DNA of 64,000 nt from Pedobacter chitinilyticus (GTDB lineage: Bacteria; Bacteroidota; Bacteroidia; Sphingobacteriales; Sphingobacteriaceae), in NCBI RefSeq assembly GCF_003313385.1, contig NZ_QMHN01000001.1, positions 1,593,117 to 1,657,116 of the forward strand, written 5' to 3'. Positions 26,991-35,544 of the stretch are shown here, one piece after another. Within the stretch, counting starts at the first letter, position 1. Each line of letters begins with the position of its first letter. Made by a program: the position numbers and the translations under genes. Below the pieces are notes generated by a model. It had not been told where the DNA came from. It saw only the letters and a program-made list of their open reading frames with translations, and did no database searches.

Positions 26991-28453
26991 CTAAAATCCC
27001 TTTTCTAAGTTTTATACAATTAGACAGAAATGCCAAAACACCTATTTTTTTACAGTTGGCACAGCAGCTCATTAATGCCATTCAACGAGGATATTTAATG
27101 CCAGGTAGTAAAATGCCAGGTAGTCGTACCCTGAGCGAGCTATTACAATTGCATCGCAAAACGGTTATTGCAGCTTATGAAGACCTACACCACCAAGGCT
27201 GGATAGCCATACACCCTAATAAAGGTGCTTATATAATGGACAACAAAACCAACAGCGAGCGTCCATATGATGCCTTGGTTTCGTTAGCGCATTACCCCAC
27301 CCAAACAGGATACAGCTTCAAACAATCCAGTATTTTAGATGATCCTTTTGAGCAAGCGACTTGCCACTACCAATTTAACGACGGCAGTCCAGATATCCGC
27401 TTAACCCAAGTACATTACCTTTCTGGTCTTTATAGCGCCTCAATGAAACGCAAAAACATGCGTCAAAAAATGTCTGCAAGCAGTTCGCAGGATGGCATGT
27501 ACTTTAAGGAACAGCTCAGCAATTATCTCAATATCTCCCGCGGTCTGCACATCTCTAAAAACAACCTACTCATTACCCGAAGTACCGAAATGAGCCTCTA
27601 CATTATTGCCCAGCTTTTAATTGAACAAGGTGATACCGTATTTGTAGGGGAGCTGAGCCTTTTTACCGCCAATATGATTTTCCATAAGGCTGGTGCCCAT
27701 ATCAAAACCTTACCTGTAGACGAAAATGGGATTGATGTGGATCATTTGGCCGAAAAACTGAAGACCTCTAAAGTGCGAATGGTGTACATTACCCCACACC
27801 ACCACTACCCTACCACCGTTACCTTAAGTGCGCAACGACGGGTACAACTACTTCAATTAGCACAGGAATATGGTTTTATTATAGTTGAGGACGATTACGA
27901 CTACGATTTCCAATACGAGAAAAGTACGGTGATGCCCCTAGCTAGTGCCGATTTAAGTGGAATGGTGATTTACGTAGGTTCTTTTGGCAAATCCCTAGCC
28001 CCCTCCTTTAGTACTGGCTTTGTAGTTGCCCCTCAAAACCTTATCCACGAAATGCAGAAATACATGGGCATTTTAGATCGGCAGGGCGATTTGGTCATGG
28101 AACAGGTTTTAGGGGAAATGATTGCCGAGGGCGATATTCACCGTCACCTTAAAAAATCATTAAAAGTTTACCTCGAACGACGAAACAATTGTTGCGCACT
28201 GTTGGCCAAACATTTCACCACACAGCTTTCATTTAATGTACCTACAGGTGGCCTAGCCATTTGGGCCGAATGGAACACCCCCATCTCCCTGTTAAAACTT
28301 GCTAAAGACTGCCGAACCAAAGATTTGTTCATCCCTAAAAACATCCTTTATCAAAATAAAAAAACTACCGCCATGCGCATTGGCTTTGGACATTTAACCA
28401 CAGAAGAAATGGAAAGAAGCTTGGAAATTATGAGTAGTTGTTTGGTTGGTTAG
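26978..28453 (+). CDS. MocR/PdxR-type transcriptional regulator with aminotransferase domain
   Basis: 491 residues. A GntR-type winged helix lies at about 20-88 (LAQQLINAIQRGYLMPGSKM, PGSRTLSELLQLHRKTVIAAYEDL). A fold-type I aminotransferase domain spans about 130-485, with the aspartates in IIVEDDYDYDF (301-311) and the likely PLP-binding lysine Lys338 in YVGSFGKSLAPS. Such proteins sense PLP or amino compounds and control vitamin B6, GABA or related genes, usually binding direct repeats next to a divergent target. The divergent gene here is the BtuB-like receptor. Confidence 0.92.
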   Translation: MSSPAKIPFLSFIQLDRNAKTPIFLQLAQQLINAIQRGYLMPGSKMPGSRTLSELLQLHRKTVIAAYEDLHHQGWIAIHPNKGAYIMDNKTNSERPYDALVSLAHYPTQTGYSFKQSSILDDPFEQATCHYQFNDGSPDIRLTQVHYLSGLYSASMKRKNMRQKMSASSSQDGMYFKEQLSNYLNISRGLHISKNNLLITRSTEMSLYIIAQLLIEQGDTVFVGELSLFTANMIFHKAGAHIKTLPVDENGIDVDHLAEKLKTSKVRMVYITPHHHYPTTVTLSAQRRVQLLQLAQEYGFIIVEDDYDYDFQYEKSTVMPLASADLSGMVIYVGSFGKSLAPSFSTGFVVAPQNLIHEMQKYMGILDRQGDLVMEQVLGEMIAEGDIHRHLKKSLKVYLERRNNCCALLAKHFTTQLSFNVPTGGLAIWAEWNTPISLLKLAKDCRTKDLFIPKNILYQNKKTTAMRIGFGHLTTEEMERSLEIMSSCLVG

Positions 28454-28539
28454 TTGCTTGTTTAGTGAGCTCTGCTGTCATTCAGATCGTAGCGAAGAAT
28501 CTTAAATTACCACCTAAGAAACCTTAGTACATCTAAGAC

Positions 28540-28810
28540 CTATCCTAAAAACTAACATATTCTTAAATGTCTAAGGTCGTTCAAAAAATAAACCATTAAG
28601 AAATCAAGATAATTGAGACGATACAAAACTTAATGCCCCTTCATGCCTTAATGTTAAAAAAACTAAAATGTTCTCAGGTGGCTAAGGTGGTTCAAAAAAT
28701 AAACCATTAAGAAATTAAGATAATTAAGACGACACCAAACTTAATGTCTCTTCATGCCTTAATGTTTAAAAACTAAAATGTTCTTAAATTTCTAAAGTGG
28801 TTCAAAAAAT
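28540..28810. repeat. Repeat family C, two tandem copies
   Basis: Two copies of AACCATTAAGAAAT...AAGATAATTAAGACGA, CTTAATG...CTTCATGCCTTAATG and AACTAAAATGTTCT fill most of the 449-bp gap before ettA. The preceding bases 28470-28500 hold a piece of repeat family D (GTCATTCAGATCGTAGCGAA). Confidence 0.7.
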
Positions 28811-28902
28811 CAAACATCTAAGCCAGTAAAAAAACATCTAAGCTCCAAACCGTTTTTATCTCCCAAAATAAATGGCATCTTTGCACAAACAAAATTTTTA
28901 AC

Positions 28903-30582
28903 ATGTCAGACGAAAAAATAATCTTTTCAATGGCTGGGGTAAGCAAGATTTATCCGCCACAAAAACAGGTTTTAAAAAATATATACTTATCCTTCTTTTA
29001 CGGCGCCAAAATTGGCGTTGTAGGTTTAAACGGATCAGGTAAATCATCCCTATTAAAAATCATTGCAGGCTTAGATAAAGCTATCCAAGGTGAGGTCGTA
29101 TTTTCTCCAGGTTACTCAGTAGGCTATTTGGCACAGGAACCAGAACTTGATCCAGAAAAAACCGTACGCGAAGTAGTAGAAGAAGGTGTAGCCGAAATTA
29201 CTGCCATCCTTAAAGAATATGAAGAAATCAACGAAGCATTTGGCTTAGAAGAAAACTATTCTGATGCCGATAAAATGGACAAATTGATGCAACGCCAAGG
29301 CGAGCTACAAGACAAAATCGACGCTTCCAACGCCTGGGAGCTTGACAATAAGCTTGAACGTGCCATGGATGCCTTGCGTTGTCCAGACCCAGACACCAAA
29401 ATCAGTGTACTATCAGGAGGTGAGCGCCGTCGTGTAGCCATGTGCCGTTTACTACTGCAATCGCCAGACGTATTGCTGTTAGATGAGCCTACCAACCACT
29501 TGGATGCCGAAAGTATCGACTGGTTAGAACAGTTCCTACAAAACTACGAAGGAACCGTAATTGCAGTAACCCACGATAGGTACTTCCTTGATAACGTTGC
29601 TGGATGGATTTTAGAACTTGACCGTGGCGAAGGCATTCCATGGAAAGGTAACTACTCTTCATGGTTAGAGCAAAAGGCCAAACGCCTAGCACAAGAAGAA
29701 AAAACCGAAAGCAAGCGTCAAAAAGCATTAGAGCGCGAGTTAGAGTGGGTGCGTATGGCACCAAAAGCACGTCACGCCAAATCAAAAGCCCGTTTATCAA
29801 ACTACGACAAACTAGCTAGCGAAGACGGAAGAGAACGCGAAGAAAAACTAGAGCTATTCATCCCTGCAGGACCTCGTTTAGGTAACGTAGTCATCGAAGC
29901 CAACAACATCTCCAAAGCTTACGATGGCAAATTACTATTCGAAGATTTAAGCTTCTCCCTACCACCAGCAGGTATTGTCGGTATCATTGGTCCAAACGGT
30001 GCAGGTAAAACCACCCTATTTCGTTTAATTACAGGACAAGAGCAGCCAGACAGCGGCGATTTTAAAGTAGGCGAAACCGTAAAGTTGGGTTATGTAGATC
30101 AAATGCATAACGACCTCAACCCCGAGAAAACCGTTTACGAAAACATTACTGATGGCCTAGACAACATGCTATTAGGCAACAAACAAGTAAACTCAAGAGC
30201 TTACGTATCCAAGTTTAACTTTAACGGAGCCGATCAGCAAAAGAAAGTTGGCGTACTATCGGGCGGTGAGCGTAACCGTGTACACTTGGCCATTACCCTA
30301 AAAGAAGGCGCCAACGTACTATTACTAGATGAGCCTACCAACGACATCGACGTAAATACCCTACGTGCCCTAGAAGAAGCACTAGAAAACTTTGGTGGTT
30401 GTGCCGTGGTTATTTCCCACGATAGGTGGTTCCTAGATCGTATCTGTACACACATCTTAGCTTTCGAAGGCGATTCGCAAGTATATTTCTTCGAAGGCAA
30501 CTACTCCGATTACGAAGAGAACCGCAAGAAACGTTTAGGCGATGTAACCCCTAAAAGAATTAGATATAAAAAACTGGGATAA
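28903..30582 (+). CDS. ettA: Energy-dependent translational throttle ABC-F protein EttA
   Basis: 559 residues, normal EttA length. ABC domain 1: Walker A GLNGSGKS (41-48), signature LSGGERRR (170-177), Walker B LLLDEP (191-196). The PtIM linker (about 247-303) is rich in Lys, Arg and Glu, with WVRMAPKARHAKSKARLSN. ABC domain 2: GPNGAGKTT (363-371), LSGGERNR (452-459), LLLDEP (473-478). It has no membrane segments; it binds the ribosomal E site and gates elongation according to ATP/ADP. The N-terminus VSKIYPPQKQVLKNIYLSFF is typical of EttA rather than other ABC-F members. A CATCTTTG element about 22 nt upstream may be its promoter. Confidence 0.96.
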   Translation: MSDEKIIFSMAGVSKIYPPQKQVLKNIYLSFFYGAKIGVVGLNGSGKSSLLKIIAGLDKAIQGEVVFSPGYSVGYLAQEPELDPEKTVREVVEEGVAEITAILKEYEEINEAFGLEENYSDADKMDKLMQRQGELQDKIDASNAWELDNKLERAMDALRCPDPDTKISVLSGGERRRVAMCRLLLQSPDVLLLDEPTNHLDAESIDWLEQFLQNYEGTVIAVTHDRYFLDNVAGWILELDRGEGIPWKGNYSSWLEQKAKRLAQEEKTESKRQKALERELEWVRMAPKARHAKSKARLSNYDKLASEDGREREEKLELFIPAGPRLGNVVIEANNISKAYDGKLLFEDLSFSLPPAGIVGIIGPNGAGKTTLFRLITGQEQPDSGDFKVGETVKLGYVDQMHNDLNPEKTVYENITDGLDNMLLGNKQVNSRAYVSKFNFNGADQQKKVGVLSGGERNRVHLAITLKEGANVLLLDEPTNDIDVNTLRALEEALENFGGCAVVISHDRWFLDRICTHILAFEGDSQVYFFEGNYSDYEENRKKRLGDVTPKRIRYKKLG

Positions 30583-30592
30583 ACCCATCCTT

Positions 30593-30625
30593 AAAAAGGC
30601 GTCTATAACAGGCGCCTTTTTTCTT
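30593..30625 (+). terminator. ettA terminator
   Basis: AAAAAGGCG and CGCCTTTTT (9-bp stem, 11-nt loop) followed by T-rich DNA, 11 bp after the ettA stop. A standard intrinsic terminator. Confidence 0.9.
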
Positions 30626-30659
30626 TTAAAGCAATATGAAATCATTTTTTTTCGAAGCG

Positions 30660-30845
30660 CAAAAACACTACAGCTAACTCCCGATAGTCCCGCCATCCAT
30701 TACAAGTCCTCGGTTTCGTTCCTCAACCTGTGGGCTTTCCATTACTGTCGGGGCTAAAATACAAAGAGCAGTGCCTTTCCTCTTATTCCCAGGGCAACGA
30801 GGACCGCGAAGCAGCTACGAAGTAAATCCTCAATCGGCGCAAAAA
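30660..30845. other. GC-richer noncoding block before the NamZ gene
   Basis: This stretch has a composition unlike its AT-rich surroundings and contains CCCGATAGTCCCGCCATCCA, CCATTACTGTCGGGGCT and GGCAACGAGGACCGCGAAGC. No reading frame is plausible. It looks like a dispersed noncoding element, but no second copy is in this window. 30846-31028 holds a repeat D fragment and no gene. Confidence 0.4.
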
Positions 30846-31028
30846 AGATTCTTCACTATACTCTGAATGACAGAATACAAGGCCAATGCCATAAATCACA
30901 TTATGTCATTCCAACAATAAGTCTATCAAATACATCGACCCTCTAAAATGAACTAAAATGTCTTAGGTGGTTATATTAAAAACAACTCCCCCTTTCCTAA
31001 ACCCTATATTTTTCCCTACCTTAAAACC

Positions 31029-32168
31029 ATGAAAGTTCAATTTGGTATCGATGTCCTGCTAGCAAACCCGCAACCCTACCTACAAGCCCGAATTGGTTTA
31101 GTTTGTAACCAAGCTTCGGTAGCCCAAAACGGCACCAATACCGGGCTAGCACTACAACAATCAGGATTTAACCTCATTAAAATTTTCGGACCAGAACATG
31201 GTTTTGATACCACTGGCGAAGACGGAAAGTTTATCCATCATCAAATAGACCAACTCACTCAACTGCCCATCATCAGTCTTTATAGCGAAAAACTAGCACC
31301 TAGCAGAGAAGATCTAGCCGATTTAGATTTGGTCATTGTAGACCTGCCCGATATTGGATCAAGGTTTTACACTTATCTATGGACCATGAGCTATGTAATG
31401 GAAAGCTGCGAAAAGTACCATACACCCATCTTGATACTAGACAGACCCAATCCAATTGCCAGCCACCTCGAAATGGCCGAAGGACCACTGCTCACTCCTG
31501 CATGTAGTTCTTTCATCGGCCGATTTCCAATACCTATCAATCACCAATGTACCTTTGGCGAGTTGGCACAATACTTTAAGACAATGTACTACCCTCAACT
31601 AAATTTAGAAGTGCTCCCCATGAAGCACTGGGATAGAACTACCAATACCAACTACCATTTCCACGCCACTTCTCCAGCCATACAAAACAGAGAAGTAACT
31701 TATATTTACCCTGGTTCTTGTCTTTTCGAAGGCCTAAACATTAACGAAGGACGTGGAACCGATCAAGCTTTCCAACAATTTGGAGCCCCATGGATCAACC
31801 ACCATTTACTGGCTAAAACTGTTGAACAACAATTAACAACAGCAACAATTGAAAAGGTAGCTTACACACCTAGCTTTGGCCTTTATGAAAATGAAGAATG
31901 TTATGGACTAAAAATTACACCCGTACAGCCAACTCAATTTAAAGCCGTAGCCTATTTCATCAAGTTAATCCAAATCATCCACCAACTATTTCCAGCTGAA
32001 TTGCAGGAAAGAAACTACTTGACCAATGTAAATCCCGACGGCAGTAAACATTTAGACAAACTGCTAGGCGTACCCCATGCCTTCCAAAAAATTATTAAGG
32101 GACAAATAACCACAGCTGTTCCTCAATGGGCAGTTGAAATGGAACCTTACCTTTTGTATAAAAATTAG
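31029..32168 (+). CDS. NamZ-type (DUF1343) exo-beta-N-acetylmuramidase family protein
   Basis: 379 residues, matching the DUF1343/NamZ family along its length. IKIFGPEHGFDTTGEDG carries the family PEHG motif with the presumed catalytic glutamate; DLVIVDLPDIGSRFYTYLWTM, LDRPNPI and YPGSCLFEGLNINEGRGTDQ are further family blocks. NamZ-type enzymes remove terminal MurNAc from peptidoglycan fragments. No signal peptide is seen, so this protein appears cytosolic, suggesting a role in cell-wall sugar recycling; most relatives are exported, which makes that point worth noting. Monocistronic. Confidence 0.9.
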   Translation: MKVQFGIDVLLANPQPYLQARIGLVCNQASVAQNGTNTGLALQQSGFNLIKIFGPEHGFDTTGEDGKFIHHQIDQLTQLPIISLYSEKLAPSREDLADLDLVIVDLPDIGSRFYTYLWTMSYVMESCEKYHTPILILDRPNPIASHLEMAEGPLLTPACSSFIGRFPIPINHQCTFGELAQYFKTMYYPQLNLEVLPMKHWDRTTNTNYHFHATSPAIQNREVTYIYPGSCLFEGLNINEGRGTDQAFQQFGAPWINHHLLAKTVEQQLTTATIEKVAYTPSFGLYENEECYGLKITPVQPTQFKAVAYFIKLIQIIHQLFPAELQERNYLTNVNPDGSKHLDKLLGVPHAFQKIIKGQITTAVPQWAVEMEPYLLYKN

Positions 32169-32249
32169 TTTAAGCATTAATAAGTTTTTGAAACTTTGCA
32201 AGACTGCATAGCAACAACATAAACCCATTTTGCAATACATTACCAACCA

Positions 32250-32428
32250 GCACTGCCAATCCCCTCGCCTTTTCAAGGAGAGGGTTAGGGAGAGGTTTAA
32301 ATAAAGAACCCTCTCTGCCTCGTAGGCATCTCTCCCTAAAAGAGAGAGAACAGCATTTAACAAAGCACAAACCAGCACCACCAGTCCTCTCTCTTTTCCA
32401 AGGAGAGGGCTAGGGTGAGGTTCATATT
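32250..32428. repeat. Dispersed repeat family A, copy before the DUF559 gene
   Basis: CCCTCGCCTTTTCAAGGAGA, GGGTTAGGGAGAGGTTTAAA, CCCTCTCTGCCTCGTAGGCA and TCTCTCCCTAAAAGAGAGAG appear in order, then a second CTCTCTTTTCCAAGGAGAGG. It fills most of the 307-bp gap. Confidence 0.7.
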
Positions 32429-32475
32429 TAATTACCCAAGTATTTTGATTATTTTTAAATATCAACCAAATACCT

Positions 32476-32814
32476 ATGGATGCCAAATCATTTCGTAAAG
32501 AATTAAGGAAGAACCAAACTTCCGCTGAAACTGCTTTTTGGAATCTAGTTAGAGCAGGCCATTTTCATCAATTAAAATTTAGGAGACAACATACAATAGG
32601 TAGATACACTGTAGATTTCTATTGTCCAAAATTGAAACTAATCATAGAATTAGACGGAAGCGTTCATGATAACCTAGGGCAAGTACTATACGACGAACAT
32701 AGAGAACAAGTTTTAAAAACACAAGGCTATAAAGTCATTAGACTTGAAAACGACGTTGTATTAAATTATCCAGAAACAGTACTCAATTATTTAGAAGAAC
32801 TATTGTTTAAATAG
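32476..32814 (+). CDS. DUF559 (PD-(D/E)XK, Vsr-like) endonuclease-domain protein
   Basis: 112 residues, a complete single DUF559 domain. KFRRQHTIGRYTVDFYCPKLKLIIELDGSVHD carries the restriction-endonuclease-fold core: Asp47, then Glu58-Leu-Asp60 and His64. YDEHREQVLKTQGYKVIRLEND is the second conserved block. The family resembles the Vsr mismatch nuclease, but its function is unproven. The gene starts at an ATG and is bracketed on both sides by copies of repeat family A, the nearest 12 bp after its stop. Confidence 0.9.
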   Translation: MDAKSFRKELRKNQTSAETAFWNLVRAGHFHQLKFRRQHTIGRYTVDFYCPKLKLIIELDGSVHDNLGQVLYDEHREQVLKTQGYKVIRLENDVVLNYPETVLNYLEELLFK

Positions 32815-32819
32815 TATAT

Positions 32820-33445
32820 TTTGTAACCCTCTCTGCCTTCGGCATCTCTCCCTCAAAGGGAGAGAAAAGTGCTTAGCAAAGCAAGTATCAAACCTATTAG
32901 CAACACAATACCAACCAGCACCATCAGTCCTCTCTCCTTCCCAAGGAGAACCTGTTCCGATACTTCGGAAGAGTTAGAGAGAGGTTTAGTATCAAAACCC
33001 TCTCTGTCCTGCAGACATCTATTGATAGGTACGTTATTTATTTTGGTATCAATGAGCTCACTGTGCTTCGGTTCTCCCCCAAAGGGAGAGAAAAGCACTT
33101 GGCAAAGCAAGAATCAAACCTATTAGCAACACAATACCAACTAGCACCATCAGTCCTCTCTCCTTCTCAAGGAGAACCTGTTCCGATACTTCGGAAGAGT
33201 TAGAGAGAGGTTTAGTATCAAAACCCTCTCTGTCCTGCAGACATCTATTGATAAGTATGTTATTCATTTTGGTATCAATGAGCTCACTGTGCTTCGGTTC
33301 TAGCTCAAAGGGAGAGAAAAGCACTTGACAAAGCAAGTATCAAACCTATTAGCAACACAATACCAACCAGCTCCATCAATCCTCTCTCCTTCCCAAGTAG
33401 CACCTGTTCCGATACTTCAGAAGAGTTAGAGAGAGGTTCAAGTAA
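32820..33445. repeat. Dispersed repeat family A, tandem array of about 226-bp units
   Basis: The unit CCCTCTCTG...GACATCTATTGATA...ATCAATGAGCTCACTGTGCT...GGGAGAGAAAAGCACTT...CCTGTTCCGATACTTCGGAA recurs with starts at about 32827, 32997 and 33223. The last two units are 226 bp apart and nearly identical. The first lacks the GACATCTATTGATA block. CCGATACTTCGG in each unit is itself a hairpin. The array fills the 694-bp gap before marC. Confidence 0.85.
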
Positions 33446-33508
33446 GTCTATGTGAGGTAAACATTTTTAATTAACAAATAAGCCGTACTTTTACAAAAAA
33501 ATAAATCT

Positions 33509-34084
33509 ATGGACCGCTTGCAATTCGATTTCAATCAGATTTTATCTACCTCCATGATCTTATTTGCCATCATTGATATCCTGGGCTCTATTCCAGTGAT
33601 CATCTCTTTGCGCAAAAAAGCTGGACACATCCAATCAGAAAAAGCAACCATCGTAGCCACTGCTATCATGATTTTGTTCCTTTTTGGAGGTAAAGCCGTA
33701 TTAAGCGTCATTGGTGTAGATGTGCAATCATTTGCCATTGCAGGTTCACTGGTTATTTTCTTTATTGCTATGGAAATGGTTTTAGGCATCCACTTTTTCA
33801 GGGACGATGCACCTGAAACCGTATCTATTGTGCCCCTTGCCTTCCCTTTAATTGCAGGTGCAGGTTCTTTAACCACTTTATTATCCTTAAAAACCGAATA
33901 CCGTACCGAAAATATTTTGGTGGGCATCATCCTAAACATGGTGTTTGTTTATTTCGTGCTTAAAAATACGGCTAGGCTCGAAAAGCTGTTGGGCAAAACA
34001 GGATTAAACGTACTAAGAAAAAGTTTTGGTGTAATTTTACTAGCCATTGCCATTAAACTATTTAGAACCAATACAGGATTATAA
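33509..34084 (+). CDS. MarC family integral membrane protein
   Basis: 191 residues with six predicted membrane helices. IIDILGSIPVIISL and the later VPLAFPLIAGAGSLTTLLSL are the two MarC family repeats. The family (formerly UPF0056) is sometimes annotated as a neutral amino-acid or multiple-resistance transporter, but function is not established. TACTTTTA about 16 nt upstream of the start may be its promoter -7 element. Monocistronic. Confidence 0.88.
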   Translation: MDRLQFDFNQILSTSMILFAIIDILGSIPVIISLRKKAGHIQSEKATIVATAIMILFLFGGKAVLSVIGVDVQSFAIAGSLVIFFIAMEMVLGIHFFRDDAPETVSIVPLAFPLIAGAGSLTTLLSLKTEYRTENILVGIILNMVFVYFVLKNTARLEKLLGKTGLNVLRKSFGVILLAIAIKLFRTNTGL

Positions 34085-34147
34085 TATTTTCATATAATTT
34101 GTTGCTTATAAAATATTTGTTAATTTTAGTTATCAAATATCTACATT

Positions 34148-34369
34148 ATGGACAACAAAAAAAGAAACAGGGTTGTTTTGTACCCTATGGATCTGAAACC
34201 TTTTTGTGAAGGTTCTCCTGAATTAGCTGATAAATTATACGAGGAAATAAGAGATCATGTCGGTCTCCGCAAATCAATACCTATAACCACTTTTCACGTC
34301 CGAGACTACCTTAAAATAGATTTGGAAGAAGTCAATAAAGCTATTTTCCCAGATCATGATAAGTCTTAA
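34148..34369 (+). CDS. Small hypothetical protein
   Basis: 73 residues from an ATG at 34148. It has no signal peptide or membrane segment and is mostly helical (SPELADKLYEEIRDHVGLRK, YLKIDLEEVNKAIF). It is not recognised as any family. Its amino-acid composition is protein-like, and it lies 63 bp after marC on the same strand. Confidence 0.6.
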   Translation: MDNKKRNRVVLYPMDLKPFCEGSPELADKLYEEIRDHVGLRKSIPITTFHVRDYLKIDLEEVNKAIFPDHDKS

Positions 34370-34454
34370 AATGGGCATAAAGCTTAATTAATTGAGTTTT
34401 TCTTTAAAAGATTTCTCTATCAACAAAGATTTATGTTTTGTATAACATTGACTT

Positions 34455-34727
34455 TTGTTCTCCACAACATTACAATTACTAGATGGGGTGAATGCAGGGG
34501 AACTGAAATTTATTTGTAAACGCGATCCCAATGCAGTGTCTTATTCATTTGAATATACGGATAGCCTACGCGATGAAAATACGAAATGGAACTCAAAAGT
34601 AAGCTCTAACACAGAATATACTTTTAAAGGCTTACGTAGCGGAACGCGTATTTATGGAAGAATTAAGATAGTTGGCCGTAAAGATCAACAAGCTAACTCT
34701 GAGGTTTTATCTAGGATGGTACAATGA
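34455..34727 (+). pseudogene. Fibronectin type III-like C-terminal remnant
   Basis: The frame has no ATG; stops lie immediately upstream (34443 and 34449), and only TTG or GTG could start it. The protein LQLLDGVNAGELKFICKRDP, SYSFEYTD, KWNSKVSSNTEYTFKGLRSG looks like the C-terminal FN3-like domain of longer Bacteroidetes proteins of about 200 residues. The N-terminal half is missing, so it is called a remnant. A good terminator follows at 34751, which fits a gene that has lost its 5' part. Confidence 0.55.
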
Positions 34728-34750
34728 GAGCGTGTATCATCATTTGATAG

Positions 34751-34781
34751 GCGTCGGCTATGAAAATAGTCGGCGTTTTTT
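34751..34781 (+). terminator. Intrinsic terminator after the FN3 remnant
   Basis: CGTCGGCTAT, a GAAA loop and ATAGTCGGCG form a 10-bp stem with two G/T pairs, followed by six T. It is better preserved than the gene it follows. Confidence 0.8.
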
Positions 34782-34796
34782 GCGTATAAGCATCAC

Positions 34797-35045
34797 TCTT
34801 ATTCCAAAGTCCAAAGATCTCTCCATAAAGTCAAGATGATGGCACGCACCAGGCCTAAGCAAACATTTAAACTATTGCAGCAACTTCGCTTTGCATCCAA
34901 ATATAGCACTTACGCTCATAGTACGTCATCTCGACCGCAGCGGAGAGATCTTTCTACATGCTAATAAATATCACTCCTAGCACTAAATCCAAAGACTTAA
35001 CTTCGTTGAATTTCAATCCCATAAAGTCTAAATGACGGAACATAA
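34797..35045. repeat. Repeat family D (CATCTCGACCGCAGCGGAGA), copy 1
   Basis: Contains CCAAAGATCTCTCCATAAAG, GTCATCTCGACCGCAGCGGAGAG and CATAAAGTC...ATGACGG. Pieces recur at 24838-24872, 30850-30875, 35430-35535, 48757-48830 and 53525-53560. Noncoding. Confidence 0.65.
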
Positions 35046-35208
35046 GAAGCTGCCTATTGTACCAAAGACTTAATAAAAAGAGTTTCAGATTGTTAATATT
35101 GATGTTATAGGGTTATTTTTTGGAAGAAACTCAATAAAAACACATGCTTTATTGAGCCACAACTGTAACAATAATTTCGTATATTCATCTAATTAAGAAA
35201 CCCAGTAG

Positions 35209-35307
35209 ATGAACTTATTTGAACAATTTACGGTTTATGTTGGTGCCTTGGCTATTTTGTTTGAGGCCATAAGCTACGTGCGAGGGAAGCTAAAGGGTAA
35301 GCATTAG
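35209..35307 (+). CDS. Possible 32-residue membrane peptide
   Basis: ATG to TAG gives MNLFEQFTVYVGALAILFEA, then ISYVRGKLKGKH: one hydrophobic stretch followed by a basic tail, the pattern of a small inner-membrane peptide. It is too short to be sure, and no family is known. It stands alone between two repeat family D blocks. Confidence 0.35.
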   Translation: MNLFEQFTVYVGALAILFEAISYVRGKLKGKH

Positions 35308-35429
35308 CTTGTAGCAGCTACGTACAAATAATGTCTCCGCTTCGCGGTTCATTGATTATTTTATTCTTTTTATAATCATTTCAGCCATTCGGACTTAAGA
35401 AAATCTCACTAGTTTTTCCCCTGAATACA

Positions 35430-35535
35430 GCACTCACTTTCGCAATGAGTCATCTCGACCGTAGCGGAGAGATATCAGTCCAAAAATTTAACTGCGTTGA
35501 TTTTCAATTCTCCATAAAGTCGAGATGACGAGACA
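35430..35535. repeat. Repeat family D, copy 2
   Basis: GTCATCTCGACCGTAGCGGAGAG and its partner CATAAAGTCGAGATGACG enclose about 60 bp with TCCAAAAATTTAACTGCGTT. The outer ends are inverted (GTCATCTCGAC / GTCGAGATGAC). Confidence 0.65.
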
Positions 35536-35544
35536 CCCTATATA

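Noticed and set aside
32853..33336. Several 85-92-residue frames inside the tandem array
   Set aside because: They arise from repeat family A and recur only because the DNA repeats; stop positions are not conserved in other copies.
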